Below, piece by piece: positions 15,617-24,364 of a stretch of 64,000 nucleotides of DNA. This stretch comes from Muribaculaceae bacterium (GTDB lineage Bacteria; Bacteroidota; Bacteroidia; Bacteroidales; Muribaculaceae). The stretch's first letter is position 1; the number at the start of each line of letters is the position of its first letter. Under the pieces are notes generated by a model. The model did not search any database and had not been told where the DNA came from. It saw only the letters and a list, made by a program, of their open reading frames with translations. The position numbers and the translations under genes are program-made. The DNA lies in the NCBI GenBank assembly GCA_017935045.1, contig JAGBIJ010000003.1:1-64000 (forward strand), written 5' to 3'.

Positions 15617-18600
15617 TTACTTGACTACGACTTTGCGTACTACATTGAGGCCCTCGCCTGCAACCTTTACCAGATAGATGCCGCTGCCGACATATACCTT
15701 GGCCTGGCCGCCGTTCAGGTTCTCCTCGCCTGCGAGCTTGCCGCTGGCTTCGTATACGCTTACTGCGGCGTCGGCATCGCTCTTGACGATGATTACGCCC
15801 TGGCCTGCGCTTACGTTTACGCCGTCGGCGTATACGCCGTCGATGCCGGAAGCCTTGATAGCCAGTTCGCAGCTGTCGTTGCTGTTGTCCATGTCGCCTT
15901 CAAGCTCGGTGTAGGCTGTCAGCGTGTATTCGCGGCCGTCGCGGAACTTGTAGGTGTTGGGGAATGTATATTCCGCGCTTTCTCCGGGAGCGATAGTGCC
16001 GTTGTAGAGACCGCTCTGCGGATTGGTGCCGAGCTTGAAGAATACGGGGATATCGCTTACAGGCTCGTCGCCGAAGTTCTTGATGCGGACAGTGATGGCC
16101 TGATCGCCGGCCTCGCATGTGGCTGCGGGATTGACGATAGCCTCGACGCCGCAGTCAATCATGTTGGCGTAGATGGTGCCTTCAAACGCATCGTTATCCT
16201 TGTTTACGTCGCGGTCCAGAGTAGTGGCGGCCTTGACGGTGTAGGTTCCGCCCTGACGCAGATCCACTGCGGTAGCGAAGGTGTATTCTACGCTCTTGCC
16301 GGCCTCGATTTCGGGTACGATACCTGTGAATGTGCCTACTGTCTCGCCGTCGCGCTCGATAGAAGCCTCTACAGGTATGTCATACAGGTCGCTCTCGCCA
16401 TAATTCTTGACAGAGATTACCAGGTATTCCTTGTCGGTCATCAGCTTGTGGGTGGGGCCTACGATCTTGTCCACACCGGCGTCCATGTCGGCGTGAGTAG
16501 AGCTGATCTTGGTAGTCGCCACGTTGTTCTCGGTGTTGGTGTCGCCTTCCAGGTCTACCTTGACCTCGATGCTGTATGTGCCTTCCACAGAGAAGTCTGC
16601 GTTGGCTGCGAATGTGTACTGCAGTGTCTCGCCGTCGGCGATGGGACCCGGTACAGTCTCGGTCACAGTTACGGGCTGAGCGCCTTCGCGTGTGATGGTG
16701 TAGCTTACGGGGAAGTCCTTGAGGGCGCCCTTGCCGTTGTTGCCGAGCGTTACCACCAGATGCTCGTTCTTGCCCAGGTCTCCGGAGCGCGGTCCGTCGA
16801 TAGACACTACCGAAGCCTCGATGACGGGCAGGGACTTGATTGTGGCAGTCAGGGTGTTGTCGGCGGGAACCGCGTCAGCGCCGAAGCAGGTGCTTGCTTC
16901 CAGGGCTATGTCGCCGGGAACGCTCAGGTCTATGCCTGTGAACTCTACCTCGCCCTCTGCGGAGGCTGCTACGCCTTCGTCAAGATAAGCGGTGTATTCC
17001 TTGTCGCCGGCCTTCAGAGTGAAGATGGCGGGGACTACGTCCACGCTGCCTGCGTTCTTGTAGGAAACCTTGACAGACTCGCTTTCGCCGAAGACCTTGG
17101 CCTCGGCCGGAGCGGTAAAGGCTACGAGCTTCATGTCGGGCAGAGCCTCGGCCTCGTTGACATTGACGGCGTAGAGATATGTCTCGGGGGTTGTGTAGCT
17201 CGCGGTGGGTACGATCTCGGGATGAGGAACGTCTACGAACAGTACTGAGTAGCTGCCGTCGGCGGGAACAGTGGCGTAGAATTTGACGGCAGGTTTAGGC
17301 TCGCCGTAATTCACACTGTGGTGCGTGAGTTCGTTGACCTTGGTGCGGGCGCCGTCGGCGTTGTTGACCAGATATACATCGACAACCTTGTCACCTGCAT
17401 TGAAAAACTTCGACTCGAAAGTGTAGTCGAACACATATTTCTTGCCTGCCTTCAGGGCTACGGCGGGAGTCCAGGCCTCATTGCGGGTCTCGGACTTGTT
17501 CCAGTTGAACTCGATGTTGTCGTAATATCCTTCCGTCACGCCTTCGTTGTTGGTGTGGTCCAGCAGTACCCAGGCGTTGTTAGCGGTGGTCGGCATGGAG
17601 GCCGGTACCTCAAGAGGAGCCTGGCTCTTGAGCTGGGTGGTCAGGGTATTGTTGTCAGCGATGCCGTCGCCCTCGGCGGTTACCTCGCATACGAGCTCTT
17701 CGTCCTCAGTGATGGGGAGGCTCAGCATCTTGTTCATGCGTACGGTGTAGGAGCTCTTGATGGCTATCGGTTCTTCAAGCGTGAAATCTTCGCTCACGGT
17801 GCCCAGAGTCGGGGAGGAGAACTTCACGGTAAACTTGGAGAGGGGAGTAAGGCCGTTGTTGCCGACCCTTACCTTGGCGTATATGTCATGCTTGCCGGAG
17901 ATGGTCTTGCCGGACAGATATACGCGTTCGGCAGCGATGTCTACGTTGGCAGCCTCTACTACTGACATCTCCTGGAAGCGGATATAGTAATTGCTCGGAG
18001 TGTCTTTTGTAAAGTGGAGACCGAAGATGTACTGGCCGTCTTCGTCTACGCTGACTGCATAGTGGTACTGGTTGTTGCCGGTAATATCTTTCTTCTCAAA
18101 AGTCTTGACGAAGTCTTTCTTGTCGCCGTTGACTTTATACAGGTCGAAAGAGCAAGTATAGAAGTCCTTGTCTGTCTCACCGCCGATAATCGGACGTGAG
18201 GTCCAGCGGTAGAGTTTGCCCTTGCGCAGCTTGATGGGACGCGAATAGAGGATGTCGTCGACTGTCGCGCACTCTACAGGCTTGTCGCCGTCGTTGTAGA
18301 CGATGCGGTTGTTGCCCCACAGTTCGGCCACTTCGAAAGTGGTGCCGTCCTTGTTGACGTCTTCCCAGCTCCAGTCAGTGGCGTAGTCATTGTCGTAGAG
18401 GGTTGCCTCGTAAGGGGGAGTTACGATTTTCGGCGTGATTGTCAGCGAGGTGGAATTGTTGTCGGCCATCTCGTCCTGAGCGAAGTTGATCTGTGCCTTC
18501 AGAGTGTGGCTGTTGCCGGAGAGGTTGAACTTCTGAGTGAAGGTATAGTCGATTCCGGCTTCAGACTCGATAGCGGGGAGCGATTCGGTGGCGGCTGCGT

Positions 18601-20143
18601 TACCGTCTATGCTAAGGGTGATTGTAGCGCCCTCAGCTTTCATGGCGCCGTTGTTCTGGACCTTGACAGTGACAGTCTCCTGCTCGCCGTATTCCATTTC
18701 GTTGGGAGCGGGGGCTGTGATTTCTCCTGCCGCCAGATCATAGTTTATGGCTTCGCCTACACCGGGATTGAAGATACCCAATGACGCACGGGCGTTGGTC
18801 GTCGTGGTGTTGTTGACGAAGGCGATGTAATATATGCCGGGTTCGGGCACTTTGAAGTTGGCTATTACCTGAGTGCCCAGATTGTTGATGGCGGAGTTCT
18901 CGTAGATAAGGGTGCCGTTGACCGGCTCGGTGCGGTCTTTCACGAGGTAAGCCTGTACCGATACGATGGCTCCCTGAGAGAGAGTCTCCTGTACGTAGGC
19001 GTACAGACCCTTGCTGCCGGCTTTGTCGATGTAGAAGGGCCGGGTAAACAGCACATCGTTGTACTCGCTGTCCATAGCCATGCCTGACTGCCAGTAATAT
19101 CCGTCGCCGCCGCGTACCAGTCCCCAGGTAGACTTCTGGTCGGTGTACCAGTATCCGGTGTCGTTGCGCGTAGTGAATGTCGGCTGATAGGGCAGCGTGG
19201 TCACGATGTTGACTGCAGTGGCCGAGGCGGTGTTGTCATCCGTATTGGGATCGCCTGTCAGCTCTACGCCGCCGGAGATGGCATATTCCTGTCCTGCAGT
19301 CGGCATCGATGCCTTGGTGTCGAACGCGAATACCTGGCTGTCGCCGGGGGCGAGGTTGCAGGTAAAGTTCTGACGCACCTGAGCGCCGCCGTCTACGCTG
19401 TACCATCCGGTAAAGCCTGTGATGTTCTGAGAGCCGTTGTTGAGGACGGTCATGGTTACCGGCACAGGATCAAACGAGCATACCTCGGCCGGTCCCATAG
19501 CGGTTACCTTGGCGTCCTGCGCGGGCTTCTGGGCTACGTAGATGTCGTCGAAGTAGATGCTGCGGGCAAAGTCAGCGCCGAAGCCGGAACACCTTGCGCG
19601 CAGGCGCAGGCGCAACTTGGTGTTGTTGAATTTGGCGGGAAGCTCATACTTGACCTTGTTCCAGCCCTCTACGGATGCCGGCGGGAAATCCTCGTCTCCC
19701 TTGTTGCGGAATTCCACCAGGCTGGTCCATTCGTCTGAACCCTCGACTGAGGCGTCCAGGTTTATGAACAGCCAGGCCCAGGTGCCGAGACCGGTGATGC
19801 CCTTGCCGGTAAGGCCTACGATGAGACCGCTCTTGCCGGTGGCGTCGATTACCGGAGATGTGAAGGTCACTCCGTCGAATGACTCCTCTTCCTTGGAGAT
19901 GTCGATTCCTAAGGAGTGCGTGCTCGCGGGATTGATTTTCTCATATCCCGTGTTTTCCGCCCAGTACATTAATTTTGTAGATGGATCGGATGGAGCTTCG
20001 TTTATGACCAGCGTCCATGCGTCGTAATCAGCCTTGGTGTCGAAACCGGTGACGTAGAAAGCGCCCGCCGGCGCCTGTCCCAAAGCTGAACCGCATAGAA
20101 GCAGACCGGCGGCTCCTGCGATTAATCTGTGTTTCATACGCAC
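15617..20143 (-). CDS. Large secreted CARDB-repeat protein with T9SS-like tail
   Basis: 1508 residues. Signal peptide 1-22 (ending SALGQ). Residues 25-205 resemble a jelly-roll domain that is often N-terminal in such proteins. After that come at least seven CARDB-like beta-sandwich repeats of about 100 residues. Each has a VTVxNNG-type strand, such as VTMTVLNNGSQ, VTVKVQNNGAM, VVTLGNNGKG, VISVKNYGES and VRIKNFGDEP. The last ~70 residues form a type A sorting tail (VSVYEASGKLAG, GIYLVKVAG, VRKVVVK). The protein is probably exported by T9SS and kept at or released from the surface. No catalytic domain is visible, so an adhesive or scaffold role is inferred. Followed by a strong terminator. Confidence 0.85.
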   Translation of the reverse strand: MRMKHRLIAGAAGLLLCGSALGQAPAGAFYVTGFDTKADYDAWTLVINEAPSDPSTKLMYWAENTGYEKINPASTHSLGIDISKEEESFDGVTFTSPVIDATGKSGLIVGLTGKGITGLGTWAWLFINLDASVEGSDEWTSLVEFRNKGDEDFPPASVEGWNKVKYELPAKFNNTKLRLRLRARCSGFGADFARSIYFDDIYVAQKPAQDAKVTAMGPAEVCSFDPVPVTMTVLNNGSQNITGFTGWYSVDGGAQVRQNFTCNLAPGDSQVFAFDTKASMPTAGQEYAISGGVELTGDPNTDDNTASATAVNIVTTLPYQPTFTTRNDTGYWYTDQKSTWGLVRGGDGYYWQSGMAMDSEYNDVLFTRPFYIDKAGSKGLYAYVQETLSQGAIVSVQAYLVKDRTEPVNGTLIYENSAINNLGTQVIANFKVPEPGIYYIAFVNNTTTTNARASLGIFNPGVGEAINYDLAAGEITAPAPNEMEYGEQETVTVKVQNNGAMKAEGATITLSIDGNAAATESLPAIESEAGIDYTFTQKFNLSGNSHTLKAQINFAQDEMADNNSTSLTITPKIVTPPYEATLYDNDYATDWSWEDVNKDGTTFEVAELWGNNRIVYNDGDKPVECATVDDILYSRPIKLRKGKLYRWTSRPIIGGETDKDFYTCSFDLYKVNGDKKDFVKTFEKKDITGNNQYHYAVSVDEDGQYIFGLHFTKDTPSNYYIRFQEMSVVEAANVDIAAERVYLSGKTISGKHDIYAKVRVGNNGLTPLSKFTVKFSSPTLGTVSEDFTLEEPIAIKSSYTVRMNKMLSLPITEDEELVCEVTAEGDGIADNNTLTTQLKSQAPLEVPASMPTTANNAWVLLDHTNNEGVTEGYYDNIEFNWNKSETRNEAWTPAVALKAGKKYVFDYTFESKFFNAGDKVVDVYLVNNADGARTKVNELTHHSVNYGEPKPAVKFYATVPADGSYSVLFVDVPHPEIVPTASYTTPETYLYAVNVNEAEALPDMKLVAFTAPAEAKVFGESESVKVSYKNAGSVDVVPAIFTLKAGDKEYTAYLDEGVAASAEGEVEFTGIDLSVPGDIALEASTCFGADAVPADNTLTATIKSLPVIEASVVSIDGPRSGDLGKNEHLVVTLGNNGKGALKDFPVSYTITREGAQPVTVTETVPGPIADGETLQYTFAANADFSVEGTYSIEVKVDLEGDTNTENNVATTKISSTHADMDAGVDKIVGPTHKLMTDKEYLVISVKNYGESDLYDIPVEASIERDGETVGTFTGIVPEIEAGKSVEYTFATAVDLRQGGTYTVKAATTLDRDVNKDNDAFEGTIYANMIDCGVEAIVNPAATCEAGDQAITVRIKNFGDEPVSDIPVFFKLGTNPQSGLYNGTIAPGESAEYTFPNTYKFRDGREYTLTAYTELEGDMDNSNDSCELAIKASGIDGVYADGVNVSAGQGVIIVKSDADAAVSVYEASGKLAGEENLNGGQAKVYVGSGIYLVKVAGEGLNVVRKVVVK

Positions 20144-20674
20144 AAAAGTTTGTTAGTCTGACGCGGCGCCGTCGGGGACACGTCCGCTGAGGCGGCACGC
20201 CATCAATTAATAGTTAGTAATGATTATTTCATTTATCAAGTTTTGTTTATAAATTTTTCCCTTCTGTTTTTTCAATGTGCGCGTCAGGCGGTCGGAAATA
20301 CGTGGCTGTCGTTTCTGGTATGTTTTTACCCGGATAAAGAAAAAATGGAGGGGCGGAATCTCACGACTCGACCCCTCCGGGTCTATTCACAGTAGTAAAA
20401 ACATCAGTAGTGCAGGAACATTATTTGCCTATTTTCAAACTACCTTTTGAATCGCTCCTCTTGTGTGCGCCGCCCTTGAAAAAAGAACAACGTAAGGCGG
20501 CGCGCAGGGAGGTCATCACGCACATTTGGCTAAATCTCTTATAGCAAAAACATTTTGGTTTCCGGGAAGGCTCCTGTATCGCGGGTATCGGCTGACTCTA
20601 CAGCCGCGTCCCTCCCGGCTTTTGGCTGTCCGGATCCCCTGTCAGGGGAGCCGGACAAGTATAGGTGGAAATGC
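20144..20674. other. 531-bp hairpin-rich intergenic region
   Basis: No convincing gene. It holds four stem-loops: 20347-20378 (with a minus-strand U-tract), 20467-20503 (8 bp plus a bulge, loop with a T-run on the minus strand), 20568-20618 (CCGGGA with TCCCGG) and 20628-20656 (two 6-bp arms with one mismatch). The 20180-20260 part is AT-rich and should contain the promoter of the 1508-residue protein gene, but no clear TAnnTTTG was found. Confidence 0.5.
20341..20378 (-). terminator. Terminator downstream of the 543-residue protein gene
   Basis: On the minus strand GGAGGGG and CCCCTCC (20372-20378 with 20347-20353) form a hairpin followed by ATTTTTTC. It lies about 300 bases after the stop codon, giving a long structured 3' end. 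Confidence 0.65.
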
Positions 20675-22306
20675 TTAGAGCATTATCTTGGCGGTCTTCA
20701 CGTTCTGGCCGTCGTTGAGGCGCACGATATACAGACCCTTGTCTAAGCTGAGGCTGATGCTGTTGGCTCCGGCCTGCACGTCGTAGGAGGCTACGCGGGC
20801 GCCTGCGGCATCGAATACGTCGACTGTAGCGTCGTTGTCGGCGCTGAAGCTGAGAGCGCCGTCAGCGAAGGAGATCTCACCGGCGCCTTCCATAGCGATC
20901 TGCTGAACGGAGGAAGACTTGGTGGCGGAACCGTCGTTGAGGTTGATGTACTGGCCCCAGATTGTACCGTCGGGCGACGCGCCATGTGACACGAGGTTGT
21001 CGGCCCAGAATATGTATGCGTCATTGCCATTGTAGACGGGGAAAGGCTGATTGAGGTATGCCTGCTTGCCGAGCTGCTTGCTCCAGAGCAGGTTGCCGTC
21101 CTTATCAAGCTTGGTAACCATCAGATCGAGCTTCACTGCGCCGCGATAGGCTCCGTAGAGCATCACGATGCTGCCGTCGTCCAGAATGGTGCCTTCAGCG
21201 GCTGCATAGCCGAAGTTGCGGTAGCTCTCGATCTCTACAGGCTCGTCCCACTGGGGATCGCCATAGTAATTGAATTTCTGAACCATCAGATGGTCATAGT
21301 CGCCGTTGTCCATCGACCAGTATGCGGCCACTTCCTCGCGCTGGCCGTTGCATGCCACGCCTGCGAAAGAGTGTATGCCCGGTTCCTCGCTGATATCTAT
21401 GCCCTGCAGGCCGAAAGAGGTCTCGCCGTCGGCAGTGATACGCTGCAGACATGCGCGGATGATGCTGAGGCTGATATAGCGCTGATAAGACATGAACACA
21501 CCTCCCTTGCCGTCGGAGACGGGCACGCACTCGCTGCGGGTGTTGGGATCGCGGTCCTCGACCATGACGGGAGCGTCCCATACCATGTCGCCCAGGGAGT
21601 CCATACGGTAAAGCTGTATGCCGCCGCCGCCTATGATGGAGAGATAGAGGTCGTCTTCCTCACATGGCATGAATACGCCGAAACTGCCGTCCATGGGTAT
21701 GGGTTTGGGCCACGCCAGAGTGCCGTCGTTGTTGATTTTCATAATCTGATACTGCATGCCGTCCGGCTCGCGGATCACGTCGTTGTAGCCGACCATGACC
21801 GTACCCTCTTTTGTGATACCGATTTTGGGGCGGTGGCCCGAACCGTCGGTCGTAGGCAGCTCGATGCCGTCCAGACCCCAGAGGAAGTCGCCCTCCTGAT
21901 TGATTTTATAGATGAAGGGGGTAAAGGTCTGGCGCGCCTCCGTGTCGTTGCGGGAGTCGGAGTGGCATACGACGCAGTCTCCTTCGGGAGTTACCTGCAT
22001 GTCGAAGTTGGAGGTCCAGGTGGCGGTCACGTGTTTGCTGACGTAGATTCCGCCCGGCTCAAGCAGCTCCTTGCCGTCGGTGTCGAGCAGCTGGGCCTTG
22101 ATGTATCCGTTCATGCCGTCTTCCCAGCTGAGCCATGCGACCCAGATTTTGCCGTCCTGACACTGGTGTACTTTGGTCAGAGAGGCGGTTTTTCCTTCTA
22201 CCCAAGTGCCGGAAACGGCGAGAGGGGACGTGAGGTCGGTCGACCAATCGGCAAATGCCGTGCTTGCGGCCAGTGCCAGGCAGGCCGTGAGTATCAGTTT
22301 TTTCAT
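20675..22306 (-). CDS. Secreted protein with T9SS-like tail
   Basis: 543 residues. Signal peptide 1-19 (ending STAFA). Residues 25-440 show a recurring pattern of WxxDLxLTKLDxDGNLLW-like strands (KINQEGDFLWGLDGIEL, KINNDGTLAWPKPIPM, RMDSLGDMVWDAP, KLDKDGNLLWSKQLG), consistent with a beta-propeller of YVTN/PQQ-like blades. The last ~75 residues form a type A sorting tail (VDVFDAAGARVASYDVQAG, GLYIVRLNDG, KTAKIML). It lies between two other secreted proteins on the same strand. No enzyme motif is seen; a binding or structural role is likely. The blade assignment is inference. Confidence 0.8.
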   Translation of the reverse strand: MKKLILTACLALAASTAFADWSTDLTSPLAVSGTWVEGKTASLTKVHQCQDGKIWVAWLSWEDGMNGYIKAQLLDTDGKELLEPGGIYVSKHVTATWTSNFDMQVTPEGDCVVCHSDSRNDTEARQTFTPFIYKINQEGDFLWGLDGIELPTTDGSGHRPKIGITKEGTVMVGYNDVIREPDGMQYQIMKINNDGTLAWPKPIPMDGSFGVFMPCEEDDLYLSIIGGGGIQLYRMDSLGDMVWDAPVMVEDRDPNTRSECVPVSDGKGGVFMSYQRYISLSIIRACLQRITADGETSFGLQGIDISEEPGIHSFAGVACNGQREEVAAYWSMDNGDYDHLMVQKFNYYGDPQWDEPVEIESYRNFGYAAAEGTILDDGSIVMLYGAYRGAVKLDLMVTKLDKDGNLLWSKQLGKQAYLNQPFPVYNGNDAYIFWADNLVSHGASPDGTIWGQYINLNDGSATKSSSVQQIAMEGAGEISFADGALSFSADNDATVDVFDAAGARVASYDVQAGANSISLSLDKGLYIVRLNDGQNVKTAKIML

Positions 22307-22329
22307 AATTTATAAGGTGTTTTCTGTCA

Positions 22330-22353
22330 GCTCAGGCGCACAGGCGCCTGAGC
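22330..22353. terminator. Intergenic hairpin between two secreted-protein genes
   Basis: Perfect 10-bp stem GCTCAGGCGC/GCGCCTGAGC with an ACAG loop. It follows the Omp28-like gene stop by 36 bases on the minus strand. No U-tract follows, so it may instead be an RNA-stability or processing element. Confidence 0.4.
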
Positions 22354-22388
22354 GTCGAAGTTAGAAAATCAGTAATATGAGACAGGGT

Positions 22389-24029
22389 TTATTTTACTAT
22401 TATGGATTTAGTATATTTCTCGTTTTCGGCAGCGAGAGTGACTACATATACACCGGCGGAAAGCTCATTGAGCGATACGGTGCCGGCCTGCACATCGCGT
22501 GCCACCACTGTGCGTCCGGCCATGTCGGCTATGGTCAGCACGCCGGCCTCGGGCAGACTCAGAGTCTTGTCGGCCGCGGACCACGAGAAGCTGTAGCCCT
22601 CGACACCGGCTACGGAGAGAGTGGCGTTGGCAAGGCGGAAGAATACATTGTGTTCGGCTCCGCCGAAGTCGCCCTGAGTGATCATCTTGCTCTTGCCGTC
22701 GGTGGTCTTCTGTGTGAACTTGTAATATCCGTTGCCGAAGTCGCCCACTATGCCGTCGCCGCCCTTGTCGATAAACCGTACGCGATAGCAGCCGTCAGAG
22801 GCCAGCGGGAAGACGCGGCGGTAGAATTTGCGCTTTTCGGTAAAGGGCTCGCTTGTCTCGATTACATTGTTGTCGGCATCAAGCAGTTCCCATGAGGTCT
22901 CTTCGGGCTTGTTGTCGGTAAATATGGCGAGCTCTACGCTGTTCTGGCCGACCACGGAATTGGTGAAGTTCTGGCTGTAGCTGTTGCTCGTCTCCTCGGT
23001 GCCGTTGATGTCGGAAATGTAAATGTTGGTCACGTTGACAGCGGCGTTCTGGTCGAATGTGAAGTCAGTGAAATCGGGAGTGGTGAAAATCTCGGTCTCG
23101 AGATATCCGAGATTGCCCGTCCAGGGAGTCTTCTGCACGTGGCCGTTGATGTTCACGCATACGTTGCAGCTTGTTATAGGCTTGCTTCCGAGGTTGCGGA
23201 ACCATACTTTCGCTGTATAGTGGGGCGAGCAGATGGCCGTAGGAGTGTCTTTTACGAGCAGCACTTTGGCGGCGTCGGTCTTGTCAGTACTCTTGGGAGC
23301 GTAGCATGCCTCCACAATCTCTTTGGTAGACATGTCCTGAATCCAGGCCACGACAGCCATCTCGTCATTATTCTGCAGTCCCTGCACTTTCCATGAGTTC
23401 TCGTATACGGCTTCCTTGCCTGCTTCGGCGAAAGCGCCCATGTCGTAGCCAGAAGGATCCTGCATGAAGTGACGGAATACGTATTTGAACTCTATCTGCA
23501 TGTTTGGCGCCGGCTTGGACAGGGGCACATCTTCCTCGATGACGGCTACAAACAGACGCAGATTAGGATTGTTGAGCGCCTTGAGGGCTTTGGCCGTAAG
23601 TTTGGTGGTCAGCACTCCGTCGGCGAACGTAGTGGAGATACCCAGATCGATGGTCTGCTCCTTCTGCATGCACTCGTCGATTTTGGCGTCCATTGTAGGG
23701 ATGCTGTGTGAAATCTGTGTGCCGTCGATGATTACAGAAGGATATCCGGTAATGCCGTACACACCTATACGGGCGTCGACATCCTTTTTAGCCTGCACGT
23801 AGTTAGGGTCGTCGGCATTGGGGTATGACCCATGATATGTCAGGGCCACCATGTCGCCCAGACGGATATTGACCAGCGAGTCGGACGCGGGTGCGAAGCG
23901 TGCGCAGGGGCCGCAGCCGTTGTTGGTGAATTTTTCATAGAGTACCACGTGTTTGGCGCTCAATGTCTGAGTAAGAGCGGCAGCTCCCAGCGCCAGGGCG
24001 GGTAAGAAGAATAGTAGCTGTTTTTTCAT
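22389..24029 (-). CDS. Omp28-related protein with thioredoxin-like CGPC motif
   Basis: 546 residues from the MKKQLLFF start, which begins a clean signal peptide (1-24). The longer ORF would add 40 residues across the promoter. Residues 26-180 carry FTNNGCGPCARFAP, a thioredoxin-like CxxC, and a GVYGITGYPSVIIDG segment with the cis-Pro, as in Omp28-family outer-membrane proteins. Residues ~300-470 are beta-sandwich. The last ~75 residues form a type A sorting tail (LTIADMAGRTVVARDVQAG, GVYVVTLAAE, TKSIIVK). It probably acts outside the cell as a redox-active or structural surface protein. A promoter 90 bases upstream gives it its own transcript. Confidence 0.85.
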   Translation of the reverse strand: MKKQLLFFLPALALGAAALTQTLSAKHVVLYEKFTNNGCGPCARFAPASDSLVNIRLGDMVALTYHGSYPNADDPNYVQAKKDVDARIGVYGITGYPSVIIDGTQISHSIPTMDAKIDECMQKEQTIDLGISTTFADGVLTTKLTAKALKALNNPNLRLFVAVIEEDVPLSKPAPNMQIEFKYVFRHFMQDPSGYDMGAFAEAGKEAVYENSWKVQGLQNNDEMAVVAWIQDMSTKEIVEACYAPKSTDKTDAAKVLLVKDTPTAICSPHYTAKVWFRNLGSKPITSCNVCVNINGHVQKTPWTGNLGYLETEIFTTPDFTDFTFDQNAAVNVTNIYISDINGTEETSNSYSQNFTNSVVGQNSVELAIFTDNKPEETSWELLDADNNVIETSEPFTEKRKFYRRVFPLASDGCYRVRFIDKGGDGIVGDFGNGYYKFTQKTTDGKSKMITQGDFGGAEHNVFFRLANATLSVAGVEGYSFSWSAADKTLSLPEAGVLTIADMAGRTVVARDVQAGTVSLNELSAGVYVVTLAAENEKYTKSIIVK

Positions 24030-24118
24030 ATTTGATGTTTTACGTTTGTTAGTATCTGCGGCAGTCAGCGCGTCACCGGGTATCCTTGTCAAAGACGCTT
24101 CGGGCGGCTTGCCGATAG

Positions 24119-24149
24119 CAAAGTTAGATACGAAGATGACAAACCCCAA
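24119..24149 (-). promoter_or_regulatory. Promoter of the Omp28-like gene
   Basis: On the minus strand TTG (24147-24149), a 20-base spacer and a perfect TAACTTTG (24119-24126). Confidence 0.65.
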
Positions 24150-24308
24150 ATTTTTTACCCCGAAATTATTACTTTAACTTGAAACCGGAGTGCTAAATTA
24201 CTACGGCAAAATTTGTAAATTATTGTGTATCAAGATTAAAAATTACCGTTAAGGATTCAATAAAAAACGCTGATAAAGCTAAAATCCTTTGAAAATTCAT
24301 GCCGCATA

Positions 24309-24339
24309 TTGTGTATTATTGAAATAATGACTAAATTTA
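24309..24339 (+). promoter_or_regulatory. Promoter of the TPR regulator gene
   Basis: TTG (24309-24311), a 20-base spacer and TAAATTTA (24332-24339, last base differs from the consensus). ATG follows after 25 bases. Confidence 0.45.
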
Positions 24340-24364
24340 CGCCGTCAAAAACATCAACTAATTA

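Larger units (their letters stand above)
24030..24364. other. Divergent intergenic region with two promoters
   Basis: 335 AT-rich bases between the Omp28-like gene (left) and the TPR regulator gene (right). Apart from the two promoters listed separately no gene, repeat or long hairpin was seen. Confidence 0.6.

Noticed and set aside
20560..20640. Cobalamin-riboswitch-like segment on the minus strand
   Set aside because: A CCCGC...ACAGG pattern first recalled the B12 element, but the other conserved boxes and order are missing.
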